A model generated the notes under the pieces. The model was not told where the DNA came from, did no database searches, and saw only the letters and a program-made list of their open reading frames with translations. This document shows positions 24,201 through 33,696 of a DNA stretch of 64,000 bases, one piece after another (positions within the stretch are counted from its first letter, which is position 1; each line of letters begins with the position of its first letter). A program made the position numbers and the translations under genes. The DNA comes from Oasisia sp. SBJ-2009 (taxonomy: Eukaryota; Annelida; Polychaeta; Sabellida; Siboglinidae), in NCBI GenBank assembly GCA_964017155.1, contig OZ024857.1:1846201-1910200 (forward strand), read 5' to 3'.

Positions 24201-27200
24201 ATAAAGAAACACTTTAATTGACGGAAGTGTTGCTCGGGAACCGGTCACGTGATCGATAATCAGTAATTTCCTGTTTTTGTTTTAACGTTGGAACATTGTA
24301 AATGTATCAACCCCAGGTACCGATGTCCACATGCTTCTTTCTATGTACAGGCATTTTTCTCTCCAGTGTCTTCCTTTTACATACATTCATTAATGACAAG
24401 AAAAACATACGGAAGCAATTAGCCAATCTGATTGATCAACAGGCGATATATTTTAGAAAACACCACGATATTTATTTATAATTATTCACTTACGTATTTG
24501 CAATTTGACTGTTGTAGACGGGACAGTACTGCAGGAGTTCGAACTTCATGACGTCACACCTTCGTTAAACAATACCACGAATATCAGCCATGTGAGTTTG
24601 CTGCAATATTTTAACAGTTAATGGGACACACGAGAGAACAGTTAGACTGATTCCAGAACAAAGAGATATTTTTGCGAAAAAATCGTTTAATGGGAGGGAC
24701 ATGTGTGTTTGTTTCCCATGCAACAATGTGTTTTACCAACGCCAGAACGAGAGATCGATAGGACATCAACAGCTTATGAATAATTGGACAGTTATGGACA
24801 TACAGCCGTATTTGTTTCTCGCGTCACAAAAGTAGAACAAGCAGGGGTTACGAACTACGGTTAGCAAAAACCCAGAATTAATTGCTTGTAAGTAAGATAT
24901 TCTTTTTGACGGAGACGATAAATTATTGAGACACATTATGTTCTTGTATAAAGACTAACAGTATGAACATAATGTTATTTATATATAATATATACAATAA
25001 TATATATATATCTCAATGTGCCAATAACTAAATTCCCCATTTGCAATCCGGACGCCAGTCCTTTGGGTGGAGATATTTGTAATAGTTGATAAAATAAGTG
25101 TTAACGCTTGCACACAGAGATGTGATTGTTTTAGGTTGTTAAAATTATGTTGTATCTCTCACTTTATACCAAATAGTCACTAGTTTATTGCGTTGCCAAT
25201 GCGTTGACTGGTTGAAGTAGTATTTGTTTGATGCAGACACTCTCCAAGTTACTACTTATTTTTTTAACTTATGCTAATTTGGATACGACGGAAGGAAACA
25301 CAGTAGCTGTGAGCGCTACATACCAGAGACATGGACACGAGAAGACTGCTGGAGATGGTAAATGTTCAGTGGCACAGAGAGAACTCCAACTAGACGACAC
25401 CCTTAAATAAGTAAACAGCACTCGAGATTAGCTATTGGAAACGTTGGATTTGAAGAAAAAATGATTACCAAAAACGGCCGTCGTGCCGAATAGTGTGATC
25501 TGTTTTAAAGATCATATTGACAAATATTTAAGAAAATTAAAATAGTTAAAAGAAAACGTCGTATGATTATATTCTTCATTATACTATTGCAGGCTGAACA
25601 CGATTCAAAATTGACCCACACATTTGGAGCTACGCTGTTTCACGTGACGCCTCGCTACGTAAACGTGATCGCAAAACCCCGACCTAAAGAAGGTAAGGCC
25701 ACTGTACATGTCCGTCACGAGAAAGCGTGGAATTCATCAGGGCATTTGTTCGATCCTCGTCGCACGTTCAACCACTTTACCACATGAAGTCAATTGCATA
25801 GATCACCCTTTGAGGTCCAGATCGATACACTGTCATATTCGGTCGTACGACAGTGTCGAATGTCGGATGACTGTCACGCGTTCAGACAGTGTCTGACGCA
25901 CGCACAACTACGGGTGAAGCTCACCGATTCATTGTTTCACTGAAATGTGTCCATACAATACGCGTTTTGATTGGCTATCGGATGCCCGGTGTCGCATGAA
26001 AAATAATGAATGTTTGACCCCCCCCCCCAGACATCCGACTGAGCCCGCTAACCCTAACCCCGCCCACGAGGAATGTGGTTGACTTCCGGCCACGTGATAT
26101 CATTTTGGGATGCAAGTATTCGAATATACAACACCGTTCAGCTGCACGTGCGATTAAACGAATGGAAGTGGAATTCTCAGACATTGGTTATCCGTATTCA
26201 AATTGGGGCGGGTATTTGCGCAGTTCTCGCAGCTAGTTCGACTCAGCTAACTCCTACACTCCGACACATCACGTAGAGGATCCGCCAGGGATAGTTTTGT
26301 ATGGAGACGGCGCTGGCTAGAGAAACACGTCATATACGTATAGTCATACTTCACCGTTTATACCTTAAAACTATTCACTAATAGAGACTGGTATATCTGA
26401 TCTTATTTGTACAGATAACCTGATTTAGTTGTTCGAATAAACCATTCGATCGATTATTGTTAGACTGTTCGAAAAAGCGCGGAGTCCCTAATCTGAGTAG
26501 TGTATGAGTAGGCCACGACTCCCACATATGCCTCATAAAAATGATAACTGACAAGTAAGCATCATGTTTCCGTCCTGTAATGCTTGCAAACGGACAAACT
26601 ATCGTTGTAGCTATATGTCAAGAAGTAAGTATGTCAAGGGCGCATGCGCCAATCGGCTCACAACGCACAAACAATATGAATTTTACATTTGTGATGACAT
26701 AATTGTACGATATCGACGTTCTTGATTGCTTCGTGCGCAATTAAGTTCATCCCAACTTCACCGAATGTTTTCTTTCCTCGCTGGGAGAATGTGTGTTTCA
26801 GCTACGGTGTACATCTGTTTGTTTTGGCTATTAACCTATGTTCTGCGTTCTGCTTCCAGAAACAAGCTCGTAAATGTTTTATGAGGGAATTTAACTCCAG
26901 CGTCTGTGTTTATAGGCGCTTGTGGCACTTGGTCCTTCTCTGAGTCTTCGCTTCGTGAATTTACCAATACGTTTATAATAGAATATTTCCATTAATCAAC
27001 CATTTCAAACTGGACGGCGGCACAATTCTAGCGCAGCAGTTCAGTCTGTCTCTCTGATCACGGGGCCGCGCAGTTGTGCCGCAGTAACAACATGTGTCAT
27101 GAGCAATGACGTACACTTTCACCAATAAAACTAACCTGCTGGATCGTAATGACGTCTACCTCCTCATATGGTGTCTACCTCCTTGTGTTTAATAGCCAGC

Positions 27201-29274
27201 TTCAAATTAGGTTATTCTCGTCCTGTGAACGCCCCGAGTCGAAACTGCGTCTTTTCCAGTGACCAAATTGAGGGTTCTTTGTGACACTATTGAGGACAAA
27301 ACCGAAATCGTTACCAGTCATGAATTGTTCACACTCAGTCATATAACATCACATACGCACGCTCCCACTTATATTGCTTGCGTGCGGACTACGGTTTCCT
27401 TAAACCCACACTTCATAGTTTGACTATAAACTCGTGTTGATCACATGCTATCACGTGACGCCTGACGACTTCCTGCTGCGTGCGCAGGTTTCCTGACGAT
27501 CGGCATCCCGTCCATCAAGCGTCCGACTGGCGACGTGTACGTGCTCGACACGATCCAGTCGATCCTCGACACGACGTCGCAGACCGACCGAGACCGGGTC
27601 GTCGTCGTCGTCTTCCTCACAGACTTCGACGTCGCCTACAACAGTCGCCTATCGGCGACGATCGTCGAGCGCTACGGCCGGCACGTCGAGAGCGGCCTCA
27701 TCCACGTCGTGCAGGTGGCACGCGACGTCTACCCGCCACTCGACGGTCTCAAGCGCAACTTCAACGACGCCAAGGAGCGGGTCTCCTGGCGCGCCAAACA
27801 GGTCTCCGTTTCCTGCGCACGTTATCGCGCAGTTTCCGCTTTAAACTCCAGCAAATTCGACAGGGCCAAATGTGTGTTACACTTCCAGTGTATCACAAAT
27901 AATGTTAATTAATCTGTGAAGAAAAAAAAAATTCTAAATGTTATCTAACGTAGCACTTTCATGGTTAAATCTGTAAAACGTAAACTTCGCCGCCGCAAAA
28001 GAGCGACTATCATAGACCTCCGAATGGATTTCCGAATGGATTTCCTGCTCTACACATAATCGTCTTGCATTATTCGTATTTAATTCTACCAAATTCGTGG
28101 AACAGCCAGGAAGATTGCATGCCTATTTCACATAAGCTTACATGACATGTAATTATAACAATATATTATTACAAGGATTAGTGATGACAATAAGAATATT
28201 GCACTTTCTACAACTGTTTGACACGTCTTGTTAATCCACATAGACCGGTGGTTAGTGACGTAAACAATAACTGCCTTCATATCGCTCATTGTTATACTGA
28301 TGAACTAATGAGCTTTACACTTTACAACCATTGCAAGCAGGGCTTACACCATTTCTGTTATCTTCATGATTACTTTACGTCTGCGATAAACCGCTAGAAA
28401 ATATTGCAACATAAATTCTGGTATGCTTCAGGTCGTCGACTTCGCACTGATGTTCCTGTACGCGCCGACCGTGTCCCGCTTCTACATCCAGATCGAAGAC
28501 GACGTCAGATGCGCTAAAGGGTTCGTCCCGTCCATCGAGCGATTTCTCACGAGTCTGGCCGTTCACCACCGCAACTGGACGATCGTGGACTTCTCGACAC
28601 TCGGCTTCATCGGCAAGCTGCTCCGCTCGACCGACCTGCGCACGTTCGCGCAGTTCCTGCTGCTGTTCTACCAGGAGCAGCCCGTCGACTTCCTCATCAA
28701 CATGTTCCGAATGTCGATGGTGCAACGCGACGTGATCCTGTGTCGGCCGACGCTCTTCCAGCACGTCGGGCTGAAGTCGTCGCTGCATGTGAAGGCAGCG
28801 AAGGACAACAAGCTCAAGGACAAGTATTTCGACGACGGCACCAACTCGCAGCCGAACAACCCAAGCGCCGTCGTGGCGTCGTCCATGACTGCACAAAAGG
28901 GCTATCCTCCGCAGGAGGCGTACAGCGGCGATAGCTACTTCTGGGCGGTGGACCCGCGCAATGGCAGCACCGTCGACGTGACATTCAGCGTCCCCGTGCG
29001 ACTGAGTCGCGTCGTTGTCACGACCGGAAACAGCGTGCACCCCAACGACACCCTTCGGTCCGGGGTGCTGGAGGCGTGTACCGGCCCGCGCAGGACAGCG
29101 GCCAGTTGTGTCCAACTCGGACAATTCGTCAACGGCACCGCCGACGCCAACGTGTCGTCGTCGACGGCGCCTGTCCGCTCACTGCGCGTGCGCGTCACGC
29201 GTGCGCAGGACACGTGGATTATCTTCCGTAGCATTGCCGTGTACGAAAACCTAAGCGCGGCCGGGCTGTCGTAA
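10475..29274 (+). CDS. MGAT4: Alpha-1,3-mannosyl-glycoprotein 4-beta-N-acetylglucosaminyltransferase (GnT-IV, MGAT4 family), five exons
   Basis: GnT-IV adds a beta-1,4 GlcNAc branch to the alpha-1,3 mannose arm of complex N-glycans in the Golgi (CAZy family GT54). Joined exons 10475-10586, 24518-24591, 25593-25692, 27488-27801 and 28432-29274 give 1443 nt (480 aa) in one frame, with GT/AG at every junction. Residues 1-5 form a short cytosolic tail, about 6-27 a signal-anchor, then a short stem and the GT54 domain from [11 protein letters not shown] (97 on). The metal/UDP-binding acidic motif is IEDD (EDD at 222-224). LFQHVG and a YFWAVDP stretch are also conserved, and the C-terminal part matches the reported GnT-IV lectin-like domain. 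Vertebrate enzymes are about 535 aa with a longer stem, so a missed phase-0 stem exon in intron 2 is possible. The A/B/C paralogue cannot be assigned. Confidence 0.92.
11652..11686. repeat. Perfect 13-bp hairpin, 9-base loop
   Basis: CCTATCTCTCCCA (11652-11664) and TGGGAGAGATAGG (11674-11686) are exact inverted arms in a pyrimidine/purine-rich context. Confidence 0.85.
12419..13083. repeat. Dispersed unclassified repeat, copy 2
   Basis: Direct-orientation partner of 2176-2798. It shares the same ordered blocks, for example the CTGCTGAAGCAG and GGTGAAACGTGGTAAGG boxes, with an extra 60 bases or so near 12520-12590. It lies in MGAT4 intron 1, while copy 1 lies upstream of the gene. Confidence 0.8.
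13756..13796. repeat. Perfect 18-bp hairpin, 5-base loop
   Basis: TTTGTGCCTTGAGAAGAG (13756-13773) and its exact reverse complement (13779-13796) flank GTGCT. No imperfections are seen, unlike a typical microRNA precursor. Confidence 0.93.
13925..14265. repeat. Tandem duplication, period 167 bp
   Basis: The block with GAGCATGCCTATAACCCCGT, AAAACCGATGAACAATT and CTCGCTACACACCACACGTC occurs twice, offset by 167 bases. The copies differ by scattered substitutions. Similarity fades after the GTGAGTCAC at each unit end. Confidence 0.9.
15130..15475. repeat. Repeat-derived stretch with 50-bp tandem duplication
   Basis: AACAGGATGTAACTCGTGGG followed by TGCAGTGGCTTA is present twice in tandem at about 15393-15470. 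A block near 15205 resembles sequence near 4135, suggesting an interspersed repeat. No gene is seen. Confidence 0.6.
16331..16424. repeat. (CGCA)n / (CA)n microsatellite
   Basis: CACGCACGCACG units grade into about 36 bases of pure CA. Confidence 0.9.
16901..16975. repeat. (CGCA)n / (CA)n microsatellite
   Basis: Tetranucleotide CACG and CGCA units are followed by a short CA run, similar in design to the array at 16331. Confidence 0.9.
17838..17875 (-). repeat. Relic of a CR1-like LINE 3' end
   Basis: GTGGACAAAGAAGCGTTTGG and the following 17 bases match the 3' UTR shared by the two CR1-like copies (near 41528-41565 and 62040-62077), with about four differences over 38 bases. Orientation is minus. 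Nothing else of the element is recognisable beside it. Confidence 0.65.
18765..18914. repeat. (TTTG)n, (TG)n, poly-G and (GGGAGA)n compound microsatellite
   Basis: In order: TTTG units, about 65 bases of pure TG, a run of about ten G, then GAGAGG-type units. The overlapping open frames are artefacts. Confidence 0.96.
19676..19724. repeat. Perfect 24-bp palindrome with one central base
   Basis: TTTATATAGTGTCGCGTTTCCTAC is followed by T and then its exact reverse complement. There is no mismatch in 48 paired bases. The outer part is TATATAAA-like and the inner part contains GTCGCG. Confidence 0.95.
20322..20605 (+). mobile_element. tRNA-derived SINE, diverged copy
   Basis: The head has an A-box-like GGTGGCTCGGT and a B box GGGTTCGAATC. 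A conserved centre follows with GAGTACCTGGCTATA and ACAGTG-x-TGGATAT, then a tail with TGTGCTTTGAACAGTCC and GCACTAAACAG. The order matches the better preserved copy at 22590-22925. The centre also contains a 22-nt self-complementary stretch at 20444-20465. Non-coding and dependent on a partner LINE. Confidence 0.75.
21176..21249. repeat. (AT)n microsatellite
   Basis: About 73 bases of alternating AT. Confidence 0.97.
21290..21407. repeat. (AATG)n / (AATT)n microsatellite
   Basis: GAAT units, then TTAA units, then alternating GAATTAAT units. Confidence 0.95.
22590..22925 (+). mobile_element. tRNA-derived SINE, best preserved copy
   Basis: The Pol III head has an A-box-like TGGCTTGTGGG near 22600 and an excellent B box, GGGTTCGAATCC, at about 22642. 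The central region reads TTCACTCAGCTGTAAAAATG and AGTACCTGGC, a type common in invertebrate SINEs. The tail, TAAAGCGCTTTGAACGG and GCGCTATACAAG, resembles L2/CR1-type LINE 3' ends. No tRNA fold is kept downstream of the B box, so this is not a functional tRNA gene. Confidence 0.85.
24021..24062. repeat. Perfect 19-bp hairpin, 4-base loop
   Basis: GTACGTGTCAAGATAACCA and its exact reverse complement flank TGCG. It lies about 460 bases upstream of MGAT4 exon 2. Confidence 0.95.
24518..24591 (+). CDS. MGAT4: MGAT4 exon 2: stem region
   Basis: It follows TTGTAG and ends at CAT|GTGAGT. Completing the codon split from exon 1 gives [25 protein letters not shown]. It contains two N-glycosylation sequons (NNT/NTT and NIS), plausible for a luminal stem. 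It ends in phase 0. Stem sequences are poorly conserved, so support is phase and splice sites only. Confidence 0.65.
25593..25692 (+). CDS. MGAT4: MGAT4 exon 3: start of catalytic region
   Basis: It follows CTATTGCAG and ends AAAGAAG|GTAAGG. It encodes [20 protein letters not shown] and [13 protein letters not shown], and the leftover G joins exon 4 to make the Gly before FLTIGIPS. Both flanking phases fit exactly. Confidence 0.8.
27488..27801 (+). CDS. MGAT4: MGAT4 exon 4: GT54 catalytic domain, N-terminal half
   Basis: It encodes [20 protein letters not shown] through [10 protein letters not shown], about 105 codons. This matches the family blocks around a GIPTVKR-like start, a VVVFL-x-D strand, and the KE-RV-x-WR-x-KQ end. 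It ends CAG|GTCTCC in phase 0. Nearly every codon ends in C or G, unlike exons 1-3 and the AT-rich introns. Arg-rich frames in other registers are shadows. Confidence 0.93.
28432..29274 (+). CDS. MGAT4: MGAT4 exon 5: catalytic domain C-terminal half and lectin-like domain
   Basis: It follows GCTTCAG and reads [12 protein letters not shown], then FYIQIEDD with the acidic catalytic motif, [29 protein letters not shown], and a C-terminal beta-rich part with SYFWAVDP and a WIIF stretch, to TAA. The 280 codons are uninterrupted. Third positions are strongly GC-biased. The 249-aa minus-strand frame here is a shadow of that bias. Confidence 0.95.
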   Translation, partial: VVDFALMFLYAPTVSRFYIQIEDDVRCAKGFVPSIERFLTSLAVHHRNWTIVDFSTLGFIGKLLRSTDLRTFAQFLLLFYQEQPVDFLINMFRMSMVQRDVILCRPTLFQHVGLKSSLHVKAAKDNKLKDKYFDDGTNSQPNNPSAVVASSMTAQKGYPPQEAYSGDSYFWAVDPRNGSTVDVTFSVPVRLSRVVVTTGNSVHPNDTLRSGVLEACTGPRRTAASCVQLGQFVNGTADANVSSSTAPVRSLRVRVTRAQDTWIIFRSIAVYENLSAAGLS

Positions 29275-29347
29275 TAGAAGCATGCCTCCGTACGGCTGTT
29301 GATTCACAAATTGACAACATGATACAACGCAAGAATACCATGTATAT

Positions 29348-29575
<228 letters not shown>

Positions 29576-29951
29576 TACATTTATTTCAGATTAAAAAACA
29601 TACAATTGATACATTCACATAAATAGCATTTAAAAAGTAAATATGTTAAAATATCAGCAGATAAAAATAACTTATGTTTTAAGTTAGATACGTTGCAACT
29701 GGTGAAGTCAATAATTCGACCTCGCTTACGTCCACGGTTTGCGGAGACGATCAGCCAGGGATACTGTAGCGCAGCGCAACGACCCCTGGCTGGCGAGGAT
29801 GGTCTACAGTGTTCAGAGATTTGGCCCACATTGGGATATTTACTGTATCAATGCAATTGTACATAACTGTTACGAAGTCGGTATTTATGCTTAAAACAAT
29901 GTTTTAAAGCATAACTATTCTTATAGACAATAGGTTTATTTATCTATGGTA

Positions 29952-29956
<5 letters not shown>
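29576..29956. other. Intergenic DNA, no gene recognised
   Basis: An imperfect hairpin with CAGCCAGGG and CCCTGGCTG arms lies at about 29751-29795. No gene is recognised. Confidence 0.4.

Positions 29957-30034
<78 letters not shown>
29957..30034. repeat. (AT)n microsatellite
   Basis: About 78 bases of alternating AT. Confidence 0.97.
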
Positions 30035-30040
<6 letters not shown>

Positions 30041-31364
30041 CTACAGTACAGAGATGATGTGATATGTATGCCATGTTTGAAAGAGGTAAACACGAAGTCA
30101 GTTAATGCTATGAATGTTACCCGTGAATATTAAAATATTAGACTTCTCACACGTGCTTTATCATAAGATTATATTTAGCACCAGCAACCATTCTGGGATG
30201 TTCTGTACAATTGGACCATTCAATGGTATTTCCGTGGGACTCAGTGGTATAATTTAAAATACCACTCAATACCAATGAACGGTACAAAAAATCCGAAATA
30301 TAATTCAAATACCATTCAGATACCATTCAAATAACTTTGGCCGTAATGCCCCCTAGTACCATTCAGTGGTCTTTGAACCGTATTTTTTAAGGGGTAGTAT
30401 ATACGGGGATTCCAAATAATTACGTATCCGTCTTCACATTGAGGCTGATATTTACACTGGACAGGCGAAGTTAACTGCTAGTTCGCCTCACCTGACTTTC
30501 ACACTTAATCCGCCTAGCATAAATGATCAGCCAGGGCTAATTTGAATAACAAATAGCCCTCGCTTGCGACGATGGCAGCAGCAACACTTGTGAGATATCT
30601 CTGCCTAGACGGTCCCGTGGTATCGGAAGGTAATTTCAAGGCATTCTCGCTTATTCGTGTCTTGCTAGCCTTGACGAACTCGCCAAAGATAAATGTGAAT
30701 GCGAGGGAGGCAAGCAGTGGTGCCACCTCACGGCAACACGTAACGATAACACGGCAGGTTAATTTCAAAGAGATGGTGCAAACAATAATAATACTTTGAT
30801 TTAGGTCAACTTTTCACGTCAAGTCTTTCCCAGAATTCCTTGATATATTACAAACCATATGAACCGATAATGTGTTAATTTTTATTGTCGTATTTATTAT
30901 TATTATGATGTATTATTTGCGCTTGACAAGTTGTTATATTTAACCAGTGACCGGGTTAAGATACGACACACGATATTTATGTAGGATTTAGAATGTGTCG
31001 GGAAAGAATTTAATAAATATTCATGATACATATTGTAGGACTGCTCAGTTTTAATATTCTCCCTTTTCCCTTCTAAAATAACTTACATTACCTATATACA
31101 AGACCCTGTTTCAATAGGAATAACCCGTATATTTATTTTACAATAAAACCCAAAATACCTTTAAATGTGACACCTATACGACCTTATGTTAATCTTGTCA
31201 ACATGTCTTTGGACTAACCCTATTTCTAATACCAACTTTCACCCTAACACTAACCCTAAACGCAACTACAAATAGCTCCTTTGGTGCATCAAACTACTGC
31301 TTACGTCAGTCTCAGCCAGCAGTATGCGGTGAAGGTAAGTTCTGACATAGCGCTGTATTCAATC
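30035..31364. other. Intergenic DNA, no gene recognised
   Basis: A stretch at about 30215-30370 repeats ACCATTCA/TACCATTC-like words several times in both orientations. Otherwise it is AT-rich sequence without coding signal. Confidence 0.4.
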
Positions 31365-31632
31365 CTCATGACTGCTTAAAACGCTTTACGCTTTACTCCC
31401 TGGCAGACCTGTTCAATCAAACACCATCTCAACTTCTCTGGGAAGCATCCAGCCACGCTGCAATTAATGCGCGAAGACTATTCGTACACCAATGTTCAGC
31501 ACTGCCTAGAGCCATGCCTATACACATTCACACACCCGAGAGAACTGGAACAATGTAAGGTAAAAGCTTTGCCAAGGCAACACAGGAATGGAACCTGGGT
31601 TCTCTTAGTCGATAGTCCGAAGCTCTCGCCAA
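31365..31632 (-). mobile_element. tRNA-derived SINE, minus strand, 5' end cut
   Basis: The reverse complement follows the 22590-22925 SINE: CGAGAGCTTCGGACT head, a decayed B box, TTCGCGCATTAATTG, GGCTGGATGCTTCCCAGAGA and an AAAGCGTTTTAAGCAGTC tail. The head is interrupted exactly where the composite element at 31633 begins, so that element seems to have landed in or beside the SINE promoter. Confidence 0.75.
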
Positions 31633-33696
31633 AGCCTCGGTTACCCGGGCTCCGTGAGGTGGCAGCACTTTTAAGCCCCTCAACACTGCCTGGGGAATTA
31701 ATGGGCTGCAGTTGTAATAGCCTCGGTTACCCAGACTCCGTGAGGTGGCAGCACTTTTAAGCCCCCTCAACTCCGCCTGGGACAGTATATGGGCTTAAGT
31801 TTCTACATCCGGGCAGCCTTACCCCAGATTAGGGTAGAGACGCTGATTGGCTCTCAGGCCAACTAGGAAATAAAAATTTAACTAACGATATAGTTTTACA
31901 AGATAATAATATCATATGAAAAGTATTCACCATTGAACTTATATTAACACAAAAGTAAGTAAAAATTCAAATTTACCGTTGTTTATAAAATAAGAATTAC
32001 GGCAGGATTAACCACTATCCGTTAGGTGGCAGCATTGTCTAGCCCGACACGGATAGCATACAAATTAAATAAGGAAACCTTTTGATCAAATAATGCTATA
32101 TTATAAAAACTATTCAAAATTAAACTTATATTAACACAAAATAAATAGAAATACAAATTTGCAGTTGTTTATCAAAATATATATATTACGGCAGTGTCCG
32201 TGAGGTGGCAGTATTGTATAGATCACGCGCGGATACCAAACAAAAGCCGTTAATGTGGCCACTGTCTTTTCGGCGTAGTTCCGCAGCCGACCGACAGTCG
32301 GTTAAGCGAGACTACAGTTGTAACGGCCAGGGCGGTCTTACCCCAGATTAGGGTAGAGACGCTGATTGGTTCTCATCCTAACTATGAAATCTTTTGGCAA
32401 AGAAATTTGTCATCACTCAAACAGGATGCAGGAATCCGCTGGTTCTGCCGTAGGCGATACAAGTATTCACCAGGGGACCAGGCTGCAATCCAAGGGGTTA
32501 CAGAGCAAAAAAAAATGTATCGTGGTTGATGGCTAGTGCCTATTAAAGGACAAACAAAGTTAACTGTTTCGTGGCATACACCTAATAGAGTTAATATAAA
32601 GTAACAATTTCCACATATACTCAATTTTTTTACGCCAGCGGTTTACCAGAAAATATTTTTTAACACCCAGCCATCCAAATACTACGCGCTACTCCATCTT
32701 AGACGAAGAATGACGTCACGACGGTGATCGAGGCGCTCTCCACGCAGATTCACTGCATGGGGTTTGGCTGTTGTCATGAAATGGCTGCAACTCGGCAACG
32801 CGCGTAACATGCCGATGACGGTAAATATGAAGTTGTCTATTATTGTTATCGCTGAAATCATCCCATCAACTGATGATACATGTCTACATCAAAGCATTTC
32901 TCCTCAAAATGGACCGAGCAAAGTGCCAAACAGTACGCCCGCAAATCACCAACGTGAATCCATTGCTTCAAATTCAATACTACCGGTTGTTTCAATTATT
33001 ATTGCAACCGTATGCCGAACACGAAGACATAATTACTCAAGTTTACCATAGATTTAACCACAGATTTAGATATACGTCTATAAGCAGCTGCTAGATGTCA
33101 CGCCAACTGAACGAACTGTCGAAGACTCGAAGTTGTTGACCCTTAACAGCGTCGCCGGAAGGTGACCGAGATATAGAATGCCGCGCGCTGAATGGCCAAG
33201 CCAAATTAACCCTTCACCTATGGCGACGTCTAGACCATCGTGGATTTCGTTAGAATTTGAGACTTTAAAGTCACATTCTGAGTAAACCGCTGACGTTAAA
33301 AAATTGAGTATATGTGGAAATTGTTACTTTGTATAAACTCTATTAGGTGTATGACACGAAGCCGTAGCCTTTTTTTGTCCTTTAATGGCGGCGTCTAGAC
33401 CATCGTGGATTTCGTTAGAATTTTAGACTTTAAAGTCACATTCTGATTAAACCGCTGACGTTAAAAAATTGAGTATATGTGGAAATTGTTACTTTATATT
33501 AACTCTATTAGGTGTATGCCACGAAACAGTTAACTTTTTTTTGCCTTTAAGCCCATTAATGTCCCAGGCGGAGTTGAGGGGCTTAAAAGTGCTGCCACCT
33601 CACGGAGTCTGGGTAACCGAGGCTAAGCCCATTAATGCCCCGGAGTTGAGGGGCTTAAAAGTGCTGCCACCTCACGGAGACTGGGTAACCGAGGCT
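31633..33696. mobile_element. Composite element bounded by inverted pairs of tandem 75-80-bp units
   Basis: The left end has two tandem units (31633-31718, 31719-31798), each AGCCTCGGTTACCC, CTCCGTGAGGTGGCAGCACT, TTTAAGCCCC and TGGGCT. The right end has two in inverse orientation (33547-33624, 33625-33696), ending GGGTAACCGAGGCT. Inside are two direct copies of CTTACCCCAGATTAGGGTAG (31820, 32336), a further internal duplication (about 31905-32045 and 32095-32220), and the 840-bp TTAA element. No transposase frame is seen, so it is non-autonomous. A foldback-type DNA transposon fits best. Confidence 0.7.
32543..33385 (+). mobile_element. 840-bp TTAA-flanked non-autonomous element, copy A
   Basis: Ends are TTAAAGGACAAA and TTTGTCCTTTAA, with terminal inverted repeats of about 100 bases (AACAATTTCCACATATACTC is shared). 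The whole length aligns with 37375-38211 in inverse orientation. No transposase is encoded. TTAA at each end suits a piggyBac- or Kolobok-like target, but a TA target with TTAAAGG ends is also possible. A partial second copy of its right 170 bases follows directly (33386-33555). Confidence 0.75.

Larger units (their letters stand above)
10587..24517 (+). other. MGAT4 intron 1 (13.9 kb)
   Basis: GT-AG intron. It carries a dispersed repeat copy, a 167-bp tandem duplication, perfect hairpins, two tRNA-derived SINEs, a CR1 3'-end relic, and AT, TG and tetranucleotide arrays. I saw no convincing exon inside. The 157-aa open frame at 14085-14558 overlaps the tandem duplication and has no family motif. 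Confidence 0.7.

Noticed and set aside
25228..25410. 60-aa + frame in MGAT4 intron 2 as an extra stem exon
   Set aside because: Its start has no acceptor in the right phase and it runs to a stop without a usable donor; kept only as a reason to check intron 2 with RNA.
27480..27902. Arg-rich 140-aa + frame over MGAT4 exon 4
   Set aside because: Wrong register of a strongly GC3-biased exon; the 27488-27801 frame matches the GT54 family.
28375..29124. 249-aa minus-strand frame opposite MGAT4 exon 5
   Set aside because: It is a shadow of the high-GC third positions of exon 5, which remove stop codons on the opposite strand.
31205..31265. CCCTAA-like words suggesting interstitial telomere repeat
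   Set aside because: The words are scattered and imperfect (CTAACCC, CCCTAAC, CCCTAAA) and never form a tandem run.
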